64,000 nucleotides of DNA from Nevskiaceae bacterium (GTDB lineage Bacteria; Pseudomonadota; Gammaproteobacteria; Nevskiales; Nevskiaceae), in assembly GCA_004297005.1 (NCBI GenBank), contig SCVA01000045.1:1-64000 (forward strand), read 5' to 3'. The notes under the pieces were generated by a model that ran no database searches, was not told where the DNA came from, and saw nothing but the letters and a program-made list of their open reading frames with translations. The position numbers and the translations under genes were made by a program. Of the stretch, positions 53,262 to 63,626 are shown piece by piece; the stretch's first letter is position 1; the number at the start of each line of letters is the position of its first letter.

Positions 53262-53660
53262 ATGATGAAAGGCGCGAAGTACGCCCGTTCCTCGCTGCGC
53301 ATGATCGCGGCGGTTCCGCTGCTGGTTCTGGTTGCCTGCAGCGGCCAGAAGAAGGCCGAGCACATCAAGATTGCAGCCGAGTCCGCCGCCCGTTTGCAGG
53401 AGGGGGTGGTTGAGTTCGCGACCAGCCAGCAGCGCTGGCCGTCGCGGATCGAGGATCTCAAGGTTGGTGGTGATCCCCTGCCCGGGGTGACCTACGGGGT
53501 CAGCGAGGGCGGCATGATCAGCATCTGGTTCCGCGACGGTTCGGTCCTGCCGGGGGCGGTGCTGCGCTATACGCCCACCCAGGACGCCGGCGGCAATGTC
53601 ACCTGGGCCTGCGTCACAGAGGCGCTGGATGGCAGCCTGAAGCCGGCCGGCTGCGCCTAG
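53262..53660 (+). CDS. Small lipoprotein with a pilin-like domain
   Basis: A 132-aa predicted lipoprotein with lipobox LVAC (Cys about 27) after a hydrophobic signal (MIAAVPLLVLVAC). The following helix (AEHIKIAAESAARLQEGVVE) and C-terminal beta region (GAVLRYTPTQDAGGNVTWACVTEALDGSLKPAGC, with paired Cys) look like the headgroup of a type IV pilin, in which the last two Cys form the D-loop. It lacks a prepilin cleavage site. GGAGGAG precedes the ATG. The role is unknown; its place between kdsA and eno is unusual. Confidence 0.65.
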   Translation: MMKGAKYARSSLRMIAAVPLLVLVACSGQKKAEHIKIAAESAARLQEGVVEFATSQQRWPSRIEDLKVGGDPLPGVTYGVSEGGMISIWFRDGSVLPGAVLRYTPTQDAGGNVTWACVTEALDGSLKPAGCA

Positions 53661-55199
<1,539 letters not shown>

Positions 55200-55226
55200 G
55201 ACCAGACCGCGCTCCTGGAGCCCGCA

Positions 55227-55508
55227 ATGCCACGTCGCCTGATGACCTGGTTGTTGCTGGCTCTGGTGCTGGTGTTGCAGTACCGGCTCTGGCTCGGCGA
55301 TGGCGGCTACGCCGACAAGCGCCGGCTGTCGACGCAGGTGGAGGCGCAGCGCGTCGAGGTCGAGCGGCTGCGCGCCCGCAACGCCGCCTTGCAGGCCGAG
55401 GTCGATGATCTCAAGGCGGGCGTGGCGGCTGTCGAAGCCCGTGCCCGCGCCGATCTCGGCATGATCCAGCCCGGTGAGACTTTCTACCTGATGACGCCCA
55501 AACCGTGA
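55227..55508 (+). CDS. ftsB: Cell division protein FtsB
   Basis: A 93-aa bitopic protein of the FtsQLB complex. A short cytoplasmic start and membrane segment (LMTWLLLALVLVLQYRLWLGDGGY, about 4-27) are followed by a coiled coil (QVEAQRVEVERLRARNAALQAEVDDLK) and the conserved end ARADLGMIQPGETFY. Position between eno and ispD is the gammaproteobacterial standard. Its stop overlaps the ispD GTG. Confidence 0.95.
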   Translation: MPRRLMTWLLLALVLVLQYRLWLGDGGYADKRRLSTQVEAQRVEVERLRARNAALQAEVDDLKAGVAAVEARARADLGMIQPGETFYLMTPKP

Positions 55509-56233
55509 GCGGTTCCACTTCCTCGCGTCCCGCCTGTCGCTACTGGGCGGTGGTGCCGGCAGCGGGCGGTGGTACGCGCATGGGCCTCAACCGGCCCAAG
55601 CAGTATCTGCCGCTGCGCGGACGCAGTCTGATCGAATGGAGCCTGCAACCGCTGCTGGACGCCGGTTGGATCGATGGCGTCGTGGTGGTGCTGGCCAAGA
55701 GTGACAGCGAGTTCGCTGGCCTGGCGCTCGCCGGGCATCCCAAGATCGTGGCCACCGTTGGCGGTGCCGCGCGTGCCGACTCGGTGCTGGCTGGCCTCGC
55801 CACCGTTGCCAGTCGGGCCGCCGCCTTCGAGGACGTCCGCGTCCTGGTGCACGATGCCGCTCGGCCCTGTCTTGAGGCCTCTGCGCTGGATCGTCTGCGC
55901 GAGGAATGTGGCGAGCCGCACGGCGGCCTGCTGGCGCTACCCTGCACTGACACGCTCAAACGCGCCAAGGCCAACAAGGTGATGGAAACCGTTGATCGCG
56001 CCTTCTACTGGCGGGCACAGACGCCGCAGCTGTTCCCGCTCAGGCTGCTGAGCGCGGCCTTGCAGGAGTGCCGCGCGCGCGATCTGGAAGTGACCGACGA
56101 GGCCAGTGCGATGGAACGTGCCGGCTACAAGCCACGGCTGGTCCGCGGCCACGAGAGCAATCTGAAAGTGACCTATCCCGAAGACCTGCCGCTGGCCGAG
56201 TTCTGGCTGTCGCGGCGCGAGCGCCACCCATGA
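55505..56233 (+). CDS. ispD: 2-C-methyl-D-erythritol 4-phosphate cytidylyltransferase IspD
   Basis: A 242-aa enzyme of the MEP isoprenoid pathway. CTP-binding PAAGGGTRMGLNRPKQYLPL (about 17-36), VLVHDAARPCL, LPCTDTLKRA and WRAQTPQLFPLRLL, then VTDEASAMERAG, are canonical. The start is GTG 55505 (MSGSTSS), overlapping the ftsB stop. The ispF ATG overlaps its end, as is usual for this pair. Confidence 0.96.
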   Translation: MSGSTSSRPACRYWAVVPAAGGGTRMGLNRPKQYLPLRGRSLIEWSLQPLLDAGWIDGVVVVLAKSDSEFAGLALAGHPKIVATVGGAARADSVLAGLATVASRAAAFEDVRVLVHDAARPCLEASALDRLREECGEPHGGLLALPCTDTLKRAKANKVMETVDRAFYWRAQTPQLFPLRLLSAALQECRARDLEVTDEASAMERAGYKPRLVRGHESNLKVTYPEDLPLAEFWLSRRERHP

Positions 56234-56718
56234 GCAGCCTGCCTTTCCGCATCGGTCACGGTTTCGATGCCCATCGCATCGAAGCGGGGGAAGGCGTCAG
56301 CCTGGGCGGCGTATTCATCGCCTGCGACTGGCGGATCATCGCCCACTCGGATGGCGATGTGCTGATCCATGCGCTCTGCGATGCCCTACTGGGCGCCATC
56401 GCCGGCGGCGACATCGGCAAGCTGTTTCCCGACAACGATCCGCAGTTCAAGGGCATCGACAGCCGGAAACTGCTGGCGGTGGTGATGGAGCGCGTACGTG
56501 CCGCCGGCTACGCACCGGCGAACGCCGATCTGACCCTGATCGCCGAGGTGCCGCGCGTTGCCAAGCATGTGCCGGCGATGCGCGAGGCCCTGGGCGCGGT
56601 GATGGGCCTGGGGCTGGATGCCGTCAACGTCAAGGCCACCACCAACGAGACCATGGGCCACATCGGCCGCTGCGAGGGCATCGCCGCCCACGCGGTGGTG
56701 TTGCTGGCGAAAGTCTAG
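56230..56718 (+). CDS. ispF: 2-C-methyl-D-erythritol 2,4-cyclodiphosphate synthase IspF
   Basis: A 162-aa zinc enzyme. Metal ligands are in RIGHGFDAHR and the His of IAHSDGDVLIHALCDALLGA. KLFPDNDPQFKGIDSRKLL and the C-terminal KATTNETMGHIGRCEGIAAHAVVLL complete the family. ATG 56230 was used; an upstream in-frame extension inside ispD is not real. It converges with the ceramidase-like gene 12 bp away. Confidence 0.97.
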   Translation: MSSLPFRIGHGFDAHRIEAGEGVSLGGVFIACDWRIIAHSDGDVLIHALCDALLGAIAGGDIGKLFPDNDPQFKGIDSRKLLAVVMERVRAAGYAPANADLTLIAEVPRVAKHVPAMREALGAVMGLGLDAVNVKATTNETMGHIGRCEGIAAHAVVLLAKV

Positions 56719-56730
56719 GCCGAAGCTGGC

Positions 56731-59472
56731 CTATTCGCTGGCCTCCGGCGTGCGATTGCCCCAGCGGTCCTCGCCGCTGGCGCTGTCGGCTCCGGCGGCG
56801 GGCAGACGCACCCGATAGCGGGCGTAGACCCGGCCTTCGCGTTCCTCGATCTCCGGCTGACTTGCCACCGCCACCCGCGAGCCGGACTGGAAGCGCACCC
56901 GGCCCTGGCGCACTGGCGCCGGCTGATCGGCGTCGCCTTCCGGCTCGATGTTCCGATAGTTGCTGGGCACCGGGGTGTAGGCCAGCGTGGCGCTCAGCCA
57001 GTCGCCTTCGCGCCGCAGATCTTCCACCAGCAAATTGTCGGCTTCAGAAACGGTGAACGGCTCGGTGCTGAACTCGTAGAGCGCCTGTACCGGTAGCCGC
57101 TGGGCCAGGCCGCGCACGTGGAAGCGGTACTCGCCGACCGGAAAATCCTTGGCCGGCTCGAAGCGGACGTTCCAGCCGTGCTGGCCATTGGTCATCAGGT
57201 ACTCCAGCCAGAACTCGTAGTAGGGCTGCAAGACGCGGCCGTCGCCGCGTCGCATCGGTTGCCAGTTCTCGCCGACCTTTTCTTCCAGGGTCACCACCGG
57301 CAGGTCGATCACCGGATCACCACCCTCAAAGCGCAGATGGTTGCTGCCAAAGCGCGTAATGCTCGCCGGCTGAACCAGCACGCTGCCCGGAGCCAACGAA
57401 GGCAAGGCCGGCGGTGGCAGGGACGGCAGGAGCGAGAAGTAGTTGACCTGGAACTCGTCCGGCGGCGGCTCGCTGTGGTTCTTGAGCGCATTTAGCAGAG
57501 CCACGGTGCGGTCCAGGATCAGGCCACCCTGCTTCCAGCCCCAGAAGGTGGTGGTGCCCTCGGTGCCGCCCAGGTCCCAATCGGCCTTCAGGTCAGGGAG
57601 GATGTAGCCGACGTGGTCCTGCGAGTAGCCCCAGATGAAGCTGTGCTCGCGTGGGAACGGACTGGCTTCCAGCAGCCGCAGGCCCTGTTCGGTGAGCGGC
57701 TCGCCCGGTTGCAGGATCAGCACCGCGTCGCCGATCTGGGCCACGCCCAGGCGGGTGTCCTGGGGCACGAAGGCGTCGTTCTCGGCGACGCCGTTGTCGA
57801 GCAGGTCCTCCGGCCCGGAGGGCGTGGCCGGCAGGCACAGTGGCAGCGGCGCCAGGGCGTTGCACTGCACCGCGCCGAATGGGTAGGGGTATTCGTCGCG
57901 CGCGTAGCCGAGCTTGTCCAGGCTGAGGATGACGCGCTGGCTGAGCAGCCGGAGTTCCGGCGCGCGGTTGTAGTTGTCGATCTTGCGCCAGAGGTCGAGG
58001 ACTTGCGGCGCGATCAGCTCGCCGAAGCGTTCGATGCGCTGCCGGGTGGGGCCGCCGTCGGCGCGCGGGCTGACATCGCCGGTCGCTCCTTGGACCAGCA
58101 TGGTCACCACCGGCGTCTCAAAGCGCGCCTGCACACTGCGCTCCAGGCCGGCCAGGCAGTCGCCGGAGAAGTACAGGTTCTCGATGTCGAACATGATGCC
58201 GTGGGCGGCGTAGTTGACCATCACCGCCAGCGGGCGCACCGGCGCTCCCTGGGCATCGACCTCGTCGATGCGGAACACGCCGATGCGCCGGCGCAGCAGC
58301 GTCTGTTCGGCGATTCGCTCCTCGCTGTAGGGCTCCCGGGACCGGCGGAAGGAATTCAGGTAGCGGTCCTCGCCGCGGCCCTGTTCCAGACCTTCGGTGA
58401 AGCCGAAGCGCGCCGGCACCCGGTTGGCGAGCGCCTGCACCACGACATCGCTGACGCTGTGCACCATCTGCTCGAATAGATCGGGGTGATAGACATCGAG
58501 CGCCGCCCAGAAGTACTTGATCGACAGATTGCCAATCGCGCCGGGACCATCGTGGGTATGGGTGGCGGACATGATCAGGCCGTCGCCGAGATCAATGCCG
58601 GTGCGCGCCTTCACCTCGGTGGCGACGCCCACCACCAGTTCGTCGAGCATGCCGACGGTGTCGGTCTTCACCAGCACCAGGGTCTTGCCGTCGCGGCTGA
58701 GCGCGATGGCCTTGGTCATCAGTGAGTCGTAATAGCCGCGCGAAGACGGCGAGATGGTCGAGTAAGGCGAACGGCGCAGCTCGTTGGGCGGCACGACATT
58801 GAGGCCGCCACCCTCGCTGATCGCCGGGATGAAACCAAGCAGGGCCTGGAAGAAGGGCAGCGGATTGCCGCCCGCCAGCTCCTCCAGCTGCGGCGCGTAC
58901 TCGCCACCCAGCGGCGGCCGCAGATAGCCGCCCAGGGGCACGCCCACCGGCACCCGCAGTGCGCCTTCGGCGGCGCCGGCGCAGAACAGTCCGGGCGCCG
59001 GATCCAGACAATCGGTAGCCAGGTCGTCATCGACGATCAGGCCCTGGGCGCTGGCACCGTGCAGATTGCTGCCGGAGGCCTCGCTGACCAGTAGATCGAA
59101 TCGCTCGTCATGTTCGGGCTGTGCATCGTCGATCAGCGGCACGACGACGTAGGCGCGACGTTCTCCGGCTGCAATGCTCAGGCTGCCGGCGGTTTCCTGA
59201 TAGTCCTCGCCGGACCGGGCCACGCCGTCGCGGGTTTGATAGCGGACCTGCACCGGCTGGTCGGTGGTTCGGCTCAGCCGTAGTTCGAAGCGCAGGGTCG
59301 CCGCGCCGGATTCGCCTTCGCGGATCGGCGGACCTGCCAACACTTCCAGCTCCGGTAGGGCGGAATCGCCGACGCCTCCGCCAGCCGAGCCCGGCTCGGG
59401 GCGAGATGAATTCCCGCAGGCGGCCAGCCACAGGCCGGCCACGACGGCCAGCGCAGTCTTCCGGCGCCTCAT
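56731..59472 (-). CDS. Neutral/alkaline ceramidase-like lipoprotein with a Calx-beta domain
   Basis: A 913-aa predicted lipoprotein (signal with lipobox LAAC, Cys19). Residues about 40-155 form a Calx-beta-like domain (GESGAATLRFELRLSR, ARSGEDYQETAGSLSIAAGE). The rest matches the non-lysosomal neutral ceramidase family: MTKAIALSRDGKTLVLVKTD, SATHTHDGPGAIG (zinc/active-site region) and VNYAAHG, then VQGATGDVSPRADGG. Ceramidases cleave the amide of sphingolipids or ceramides. The substrate in this organism is unknown. It overlaps the upstream lipoprotein gene by 4 bp, so the two form an operon. Confidence 0.88.
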   Translation of the reverse strand: MRRRKTALAVVAGLWLAACGNSSRPEPGSAGGGVGDSALPELEVLAGPPIREGESGAATLRFELRLSRTTDQPVQVRYQTRDGVARSGEDYQETAGSLSIAAGERRAYVVVPLIDDAQPEHDERFDLLVSEASGSNLHGASAQGLIVDDDLATDCLDPAPGLFCAGAAEGALRVPVGVPLGGYLRPPLGGEYAPQLEELAGGNPLPFFQALLGFIPAISEGGGLNVVPPNELRRSPYSTISPSSRGYYDSLMTKAIALSRDGKTLVLVKTDTVGMLDELVVGVATEVKARTGIDLGDGLIMSATHTHDGPGAIGNLSIKYFWAALDVYHPDLFEQMVHSVSDVVVQALANRVPARFGFTEGLEQGRGEDRYLNSFRRSREPYSEERIAEQTLLRRRIGVFRIDEVDAQGAPVRPLAVMVNYAAHGIMFDIENLYFSGDCLAGLERSVQARFETPVVTMLVQGATGDVSPRADGGPTRQRIERFGELIAPQVLDLWRKIDNYNRAPELRLLSQRVILSLDKLGYARDEYPYPFGAVQCNALAPLPLCLPATPSGPEDLLDNGVAENDAFVPQDTRLGVAQIGDAVLILQPGEPLTEQGLRLLEASPFPREHSFIWGYSQDHVGYILPDLKADWDLGGTEGTTTFWGWKQGGLILDRTVALLNALKNHSEPPPDEFQVNYFSLLPSLPPPALPSLAPGSVLVQPASITRFGSNHLRFEGGDPVIDLPVVTLEEKVGENWQPMRRGDGRVLQPYYEFWLEYLMTNGQHGWNVRFEPAKDFPVGEYRFHVRGLAQRLPVQALYEFSTEPFTVSEADNLLVEDLRREGDWLSATLAYTPVPSNYRNIEPEGDADQPAPVRQGRVRFQSGSRVAVASQPEIEEREGRVYARYRVRLPAAGADSASGEDRWGNRTPEASE

Positions 59473-62033
59473 GGCTCGAACTTGCGGGTGGCGCAGGGCT
59501 TGCCGCCGCAGGTGTCCACCACCGCGCCATTGGGGCGGAAGAAAGCGTCCTTCTGCTGGCGGCTGGCGGCGGTGGAGCGCGGGTATTCGTGCGGGTCGGC
59601 GCCGTAGCCGAGCTCCGGTCTTGGTGGCGTGTTGGTGACTGGCGGTGGGGCGACGCCGGAGAGCTTCTCGCCGCTGTCGTCGGCGTCGTTGCGCGGGGTG
59701 CCATCGGCGCGCAGGGTGGGGCCGGAGTCCCAGACCACCAGGGCATTGCCGACATGCGGGTTGGTCAGGCAGGGGATCGCGTAATAGGGCTCATCGTCCG
59801 GGTGACGGCGATTGAGGTCCAGCGGGTCCAGACCGATGGCGGCGTTCACCAGGTCATAGACCCCGCGTCCACGCTGCGGACTGCTGCCGCGCGCCACCGC
59901 CGGGCAGTGCACCCCCGCGCCGATGGTGCGGGCCATCACTTCCGCGGTGGTCATGGTCACCTGGTGATCTCCGAAGGCCGGATGCAGCAGCGCCCGCTTC
60001 GGCGTGGCGCCGGGCAGGTTCTTGCCGGCGGCCAGACTCCAGGCATAGCCGTTGTTCTCGGCGCGGTCCCAGAGCATCTGGATCAGCGACAGCACGAACT
60101 GCTGGTCCAGACTGGCCTGGTAGCTGGCGTAGAAGAAGGTGGCGTAGAGGTCGAAGTCGACGCTGCGCGACAGCAGGGTCGAGTAGTTCATGCCCGGCAC
60201 ACCCAGCACGCCGGCCTTGATATCCGGGCTCACCGCCAGCAAGGCGCCGCCGATGATGCCGCCCTGGGAATTGCCGTCGTAGTAGAGCTCGCTGCGGTCG
60301 AGCAGGCATTGATCGCCGACCTTGAAGGCGTCGAGTTTGCAGAAGCCATCCGGGTGCAGCACCGCCCGGCCCAGATAGCTGAAGTTCACCAGACTCTGCT
60401 GCACGCGGTCGGTGAGCGTGGTGAAGTTGCTCATGTCGATCAGCAGCGTCAGCACGTTCAGCACATCGCCCAACGGCGGGTCGTAGTAGACGGTGTCGAT
60501 GGGCTGGGTGGGGTCGAAGTCGTGGCTGGCCATGCCGATCCAGTCGGTCGCGCAATAGACCATGCCGACTTCCTGGATGATCGCGCCGACCTGGCCGCTG
60601 CCCTCGCTCTGCGAACCCAGCAGGCCGTGGCCGTAGAGCGCCGGCCGCTGTGGGACGCCCTTGGTCGCGGTCGCCGGATCCTGCACGCCATCGAAGGCCC
60701 GGCGCGGGATGCGGCACAGAAAGTCGAAGGTCTGCGTGCCCTTGATCGGGTTGCGGTCGGGCAGGCCGTCGCCGTAGAGGCTGCCATTGCCCGGCGCGTA
60801 GTAGAAGCGCGAACCGGCGGGGCCGTTGGGGATGTTCAGATAGCTCGGCACGGTGATGACGCCGCGTACCTCGCGGGCGATGTTCTCGTCGCCGACACGG
60901 TCGCTGACCGTGATGTCGGAGATGGTCGGCGCCTCCCCCTGCACGATGCCATCGGCCGGGGTGTCGTCACCCAGTGCCGCCAGTGCATCGTCGCGGATGT
61001 GCAGCACGCGCTCGGTGAGGTTGCGCTCGCTGGCAACCGTGAAATCCCAGGTGAGGAACAGCTCGCTGCGCGGGATGCCGGCCTTGCCCAAGCTGGTGAA
61101 CAAGTCCTCGAAGTGCGCGCGCCGGCCTTCGACCATCGGCAGGCTGCTGCTGTGGTTGTCGCGGTAGATGCGGAACGCCGCGGGCGCCTCGATGGCGGCG
61201 CCGTCGGTGTCCTTGAGGTTGCGCAGCACCACGATGTAGCGGTGGCCGGGCGTGAAGTTCTTGGCCGGCCGCACGATCAGGGCCGGGCCCGGGTCTACCA
61301 GCGGATTGCTGATCGGCGGCAGCTGCCCGCAGTAACCGCGCAGGGTGTTGGCCAAGGTTTCGACGCTGTCGATGCCCGGCAAGCCGACTTCACCCAGCAG
61401 ACTGCCCAGGGTGGCGACGATGCCCAGCGTGTCGCAGCCCTCGAACTTGGTGATGTTGGCGTCCATCTCCGCCCAGATCAGCTGGCGCTCGCCGGTGTCG
61501 GCGTCGATCACCTCAATCGGCGCGTCATGCGCATAGCTCTTGGCGATGTCGGTCAGCGGCACCGCGCCGGTCTTGCCGAGATCCAGGCCGGGAATTCGAA
61601 CCAGGATGGCCTGGCCCGGCGAGAAGCCGTCGTTGCGATTCCAGTCGCTGGGGTCCAGCGGCTTGGCCAGCACATTGCTGGGCATCGACAGCGGGTTGAG
61701 GTTGATCCGCAGGCCGGTGTCGGTGCTGCTGTCCGCCGTGGTGAACCAGTTGTTCGGCCAGGGGAACATGCAGTATTCGCGATTGAGGAAATCGCAGCGG
61801 TCGAAGCTCAGCAGGTCTTGCAGCACGCTGCTGTCCAGGCTCGCGGCCGGCGGTGGCGGACTGTTGTCCACCGGCGCCGGCGGGGCGGGGATCACCGGAT
61901 CACCGCCGCCTGGATTGCCACTGCCGGCGGGCTTGCTGCTTTCGCCGCAGGCGGACAAGGCGAACGCGGCGAGGGCCACGGCAAGTGCGCCGGCGACCTG
62001 CGCCGGGCGTAGACGAGACTGCGACATAACCAC
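59469..62033 (-). CDS. Large alpha/beta-hydrolase-like lipoprotein
   Basis: An 854-aa predicted lipoprotein with lipobox LSAC (Cys about 29). A Gly/Pro-rich linker leads into an N-terminal region of about 350 residues (FPWPNNWFTTADSSTDTGLRINL...). A hydrolase domain follows, with GHGLLGSQSEG, CATDWIGMASHD and nucleophile elbow GNSQGGIIGG (Ser about 589). HPAFGDHQVT carries a plausible catalytic Asp/His. It resembles large secreted lipases/esterases of proteobacteria. ATG 62033 or 62027 (MSQSRL) both give the signal peptide. It is co-transcribed with the ceramidase-like gene behind an operator-like palindrome at 62132-62147. Confidence 0.75.
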   Translation of the reverse strand: MVMSQSRLRPAQVAGALAVALAAFALSACGESSKPAGSGNPGGGDPVIPAPPAPVDNSPPPPAASLDSSVLQDLLSFDRCDFLNREYCMFPWPNNWFTTADSSTDTGLRINLNPLSMPSNVLAKPLDPSDWNRNDGFSPGQAILVRIPGLDLGKTGAVPLTDIAKSYAHDAPIEVIDADTGERQLIWAEMDANITKFEGCDTLGIVATLGSLLGEVGLPGIDSVETLANTLRGYCGQLPPISNPLVDPGPALIVRPAKNFTPGHRYIVVLRNLKDTDGAAIEAPAAFRIYRDNHSSSLPMVEGRRAHFEDLFTSLGKAGIPRSELFLTWDFTVASERNLTERVLHIRDDALAALGDDTPADGIVQGEAPTISDITVSDRVGDENIAREVRGVITVPSYLNIPNGPAGSRFYYAPGNGSLYGDGLPDRNPIKGTQTFDFLCRIPRRAFDGVQDPATATKGVPQRPALYGHGLLGSQSEGSGQVGAIIQEVGMVYCATDWIGMASHDFDPTQPIDTVYYDPPLGDVLNVLTLLIDMSNFTTLTDRVQQSLVNFSYLGRAVLHPDGFCKLDAFKVGDQCLLDRSELYYDGNSQGGIIGGALLAVSPDIKAGVLGVPGMNYSTLLSRSVDFDLYATFFYASYQASLDQQFVLSLIQMLWDRAENNGYAWSLAAGKNLPGATPKRALLHPAFGDHQVTMTTAEVMARTIGAGVHCPAVARGSSPQRGRGVYDLVNAAIGLDPLDLNRRHPDDEPYYAIPCLTNPHVGNALVVWDSGPTLRADGTPRNDADDSGEKLSGVAPPPVTNTPPRPELGYGADPHEYPRSTAASRQQKDAFFRPNGAVVDTCGGKPCATRKFEP

Positions 62034-62131
62034 TCCTCCGAATGGTCGAGGCCACCGTCTTGGCGGCAGCCTTCTGGTGCTGATGGTGTGCTCCGCAGAC
62101 AGCGAGGTCGGCGGAGGCGTTCTGCATTCAA

Positions 62132-62147
62132 CTTACAAGTTTGTAAG
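62132..62147. promoter_or_regulatory. TetR-type palindromic operator candidate
   Basis: CTTACAA-GT-TTGTAAG, a perfect 7-bp-arm dyad about 100 bp before the start of the lipoprotein/ceramidase operon. Its AT-rich context contrasts with the GC-rich surroundings. TTACAA/TTGTAA half-sites are common for TetR-family repressors of lipid-metabolism genes. The rest of the gap 62034-62219 shows no gene. Confidence 0.6.
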
Positions 62148-62219
62148 CTGAACAACTGTGCAGCTTGCGGGCGCGCCAAGTCAAGGCGGCAGGGTGTGGA
62201 TGCTTGTGGCGCTTGGGCG

Positions 62220-62765
62220 CTAGGCGGCGCCGCTGGCGCGCAGCAGCACGTACACCGCGCCGGTGCCGCCATCGCAGGCGCGTGCCGAGCAAAACGCCAG
62301 CACGTCGCGGCGCTTGCGCAGCCAGCCGTCGAGGTAGCGCTTGATCACCGGCCCGCTGTTGGGTGAGCCATTGCCCTTGCCGTGGATGATCCGGACGCAA
62401 CGGTAGGAATGTGACTGGCAGTGCGCCAGGAACAGCGCCACCTCGCTGCGGGCGCCGTCGCGGTTGAGGCCGTGCAGGTCGAGTTCCGACTGGATGCGGT
62501 ACTGCCCGCGCCGCAGCTTGCGCCAGACGCCGTCTTGGATGCCGGGTGCGCGGTAGACCAGGGTGTCGCCGCTTTCGAAGTCCTCCGGGTGCTGAGGATC
62601 CTGCAGCAACTCGACCAGTACGGCGCGGTCATCCAGCTCCTGCTGGCGGGGGTGCGGCGGCGGCAGTGGCTTGAGCGCGGGTGGCAATCGGTCGGAGGCG
62701 GGACGGCGTACCAGGCCGGGCAGGGCCGCCAGCAGATCGATGGAGCTGTCATCGTCGGGCGTCAT
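62220..62765 (-). CDS. smrA: Smr-domain protein (SmrA/YdaL type)
   Basis: A 181-aa protein with a C-terminal Smr domain: SELDLHGLNRDGARSEVALFL (LDxH motif) and RCVRIIHGKGNGSPNSGPVIK (HGxG motif), then CSARACDGGTGAVYVLL. Smr domains are nucleases acting on DNA or RNA. SmrB rescues stalled ribosomes in E. coli. The N-terminal half is a Pro-rich linker. ATG 62765 (MTPDDDSS) was chosen over an upstream Met. It is divergent from surE. Confidence 0.93.
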   Translation of the reverse strand: MTPDDDSSIDLLAALPGLVRRPASDRLPPALKPLPPPHPRQQELDDRAVLVELLQDPQHPEDFESGDTLVYRAPGIQDGVWRKLRRGQYRIQSELDLHGLNRDGARSEVALFLAHCQSHSYRCVRIIHGKGNGSPNSGPVIKRYLDGWLRKRRDVLAFCSARACDGGTGAVYVLLRASGAA

Positions 62766-62854
62766 CGGCGGCGCTCGCTGCAAGGGGTGACGATACAATA
62801 CCGCCTTCCCTCAGATTCCAGTGAACGCCCGCGGTCGAACGCCGCGGCGGGCCG

Positions 62855-63607
62855 ATGAAAATTCTTGTTTCCAATGACGATGGCTGCACCGCTCCCGGGC
62901 TGCGCGTGCTGGCTGCCAGCCTGGCCGAACGCCACGCGGTTCAGGTCGTGGCGCCGGATCGCAACCGCAGCGGTGCGTCCAATTCGCTGACCATCCTGCA
63001 TCCGCTACGGCCGCAGCGGCACGATCACGGCGAGATTCCCGGCTGGTGCGTGGACGGTACCCCCACCGACTGCGTGCATCTGGCGCTCACCGGCCTGTTG
63101 GACGAGGTGCCCGACATGGTGGTGTCGGGCATCAATGCCGGCGCCAACCTCGGCGACGACACCCTGTACTCGGGCACCGTCGCCGCCGCCATGGAAGGTC
63201 GCCGGCTGGCGGCGGCGGCGATCGCGGTCTCCTGCGTGGCCCACACGCCGCGCCACTACGCCACCGCTGCGCGAGTGACCGTGGAGCTGATCGAGCGCCT
63301 GCAGCGGGTGCCGCTGCCGCGCGACACCATCCTCAACGTCAACGTGCCGGATATTCCCTACGAAGAGCTTCAAGGCATCGAAGTGACGCGTCTGGGGCAT
63401 CGCTATACGGCCGAGTCGGCGGTGAAGAGTGCCGATCCGCGTGGCAAGACCATCTGGTGGGTCGGCGCCGCCGGGCCCGAGGAAGACTGCGGTCCGGGCA
63501 CGGATTTCCATGCCGTCAACAACCGCAGGGTTTCAATCACCCCGCTGCTGGTGGATCTCACCAAGCACAGCGCACTGGACAGCCTGCGCGGCTGGCTCGC
63601 CGCCTGA
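62855..63607 (+). CDS. surE: 5'/3'-nucleotidase SurE
   Basis: A 250-aa nucleotide phosphatase and stationary-phase survival protein. N-terminal metal site [19 protein letters not shown] with Asp-Asp (8-9), [17 protein letters not shown], then [11 protein letters not shown] and [26 protein letters not shown] are diagnostic. The usual SurE-Pcm order follows, 19 bp apart. The truD gene often found between ispF and surE is absent. Confidence 0.97.
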   Translation: MKILVSNDDGCTAPGLRVLAASLAERHAVQVVAPDRNRSGASNSLTILHPLRPQRHDHGEIPGWCVDGTPTDCVHLALTGLLDEVPDMVVSGINAGANLGDDTLYSGTVAAAMEGRRLAAAAIAVSCVAHTPRHYATAARVTVELIERLQRVPLPRDTILNVNVPDIPYEELQGIEVTRLGHRYTAESAVKSADPRGKTIWWVGAAGPEEDCGPGTDFHAVNNRRVSITPLLVDLTKHSALDSLRGWLAA

Positions 63608-63626
63608 TGCGCCGGGGCAAGTTCTG

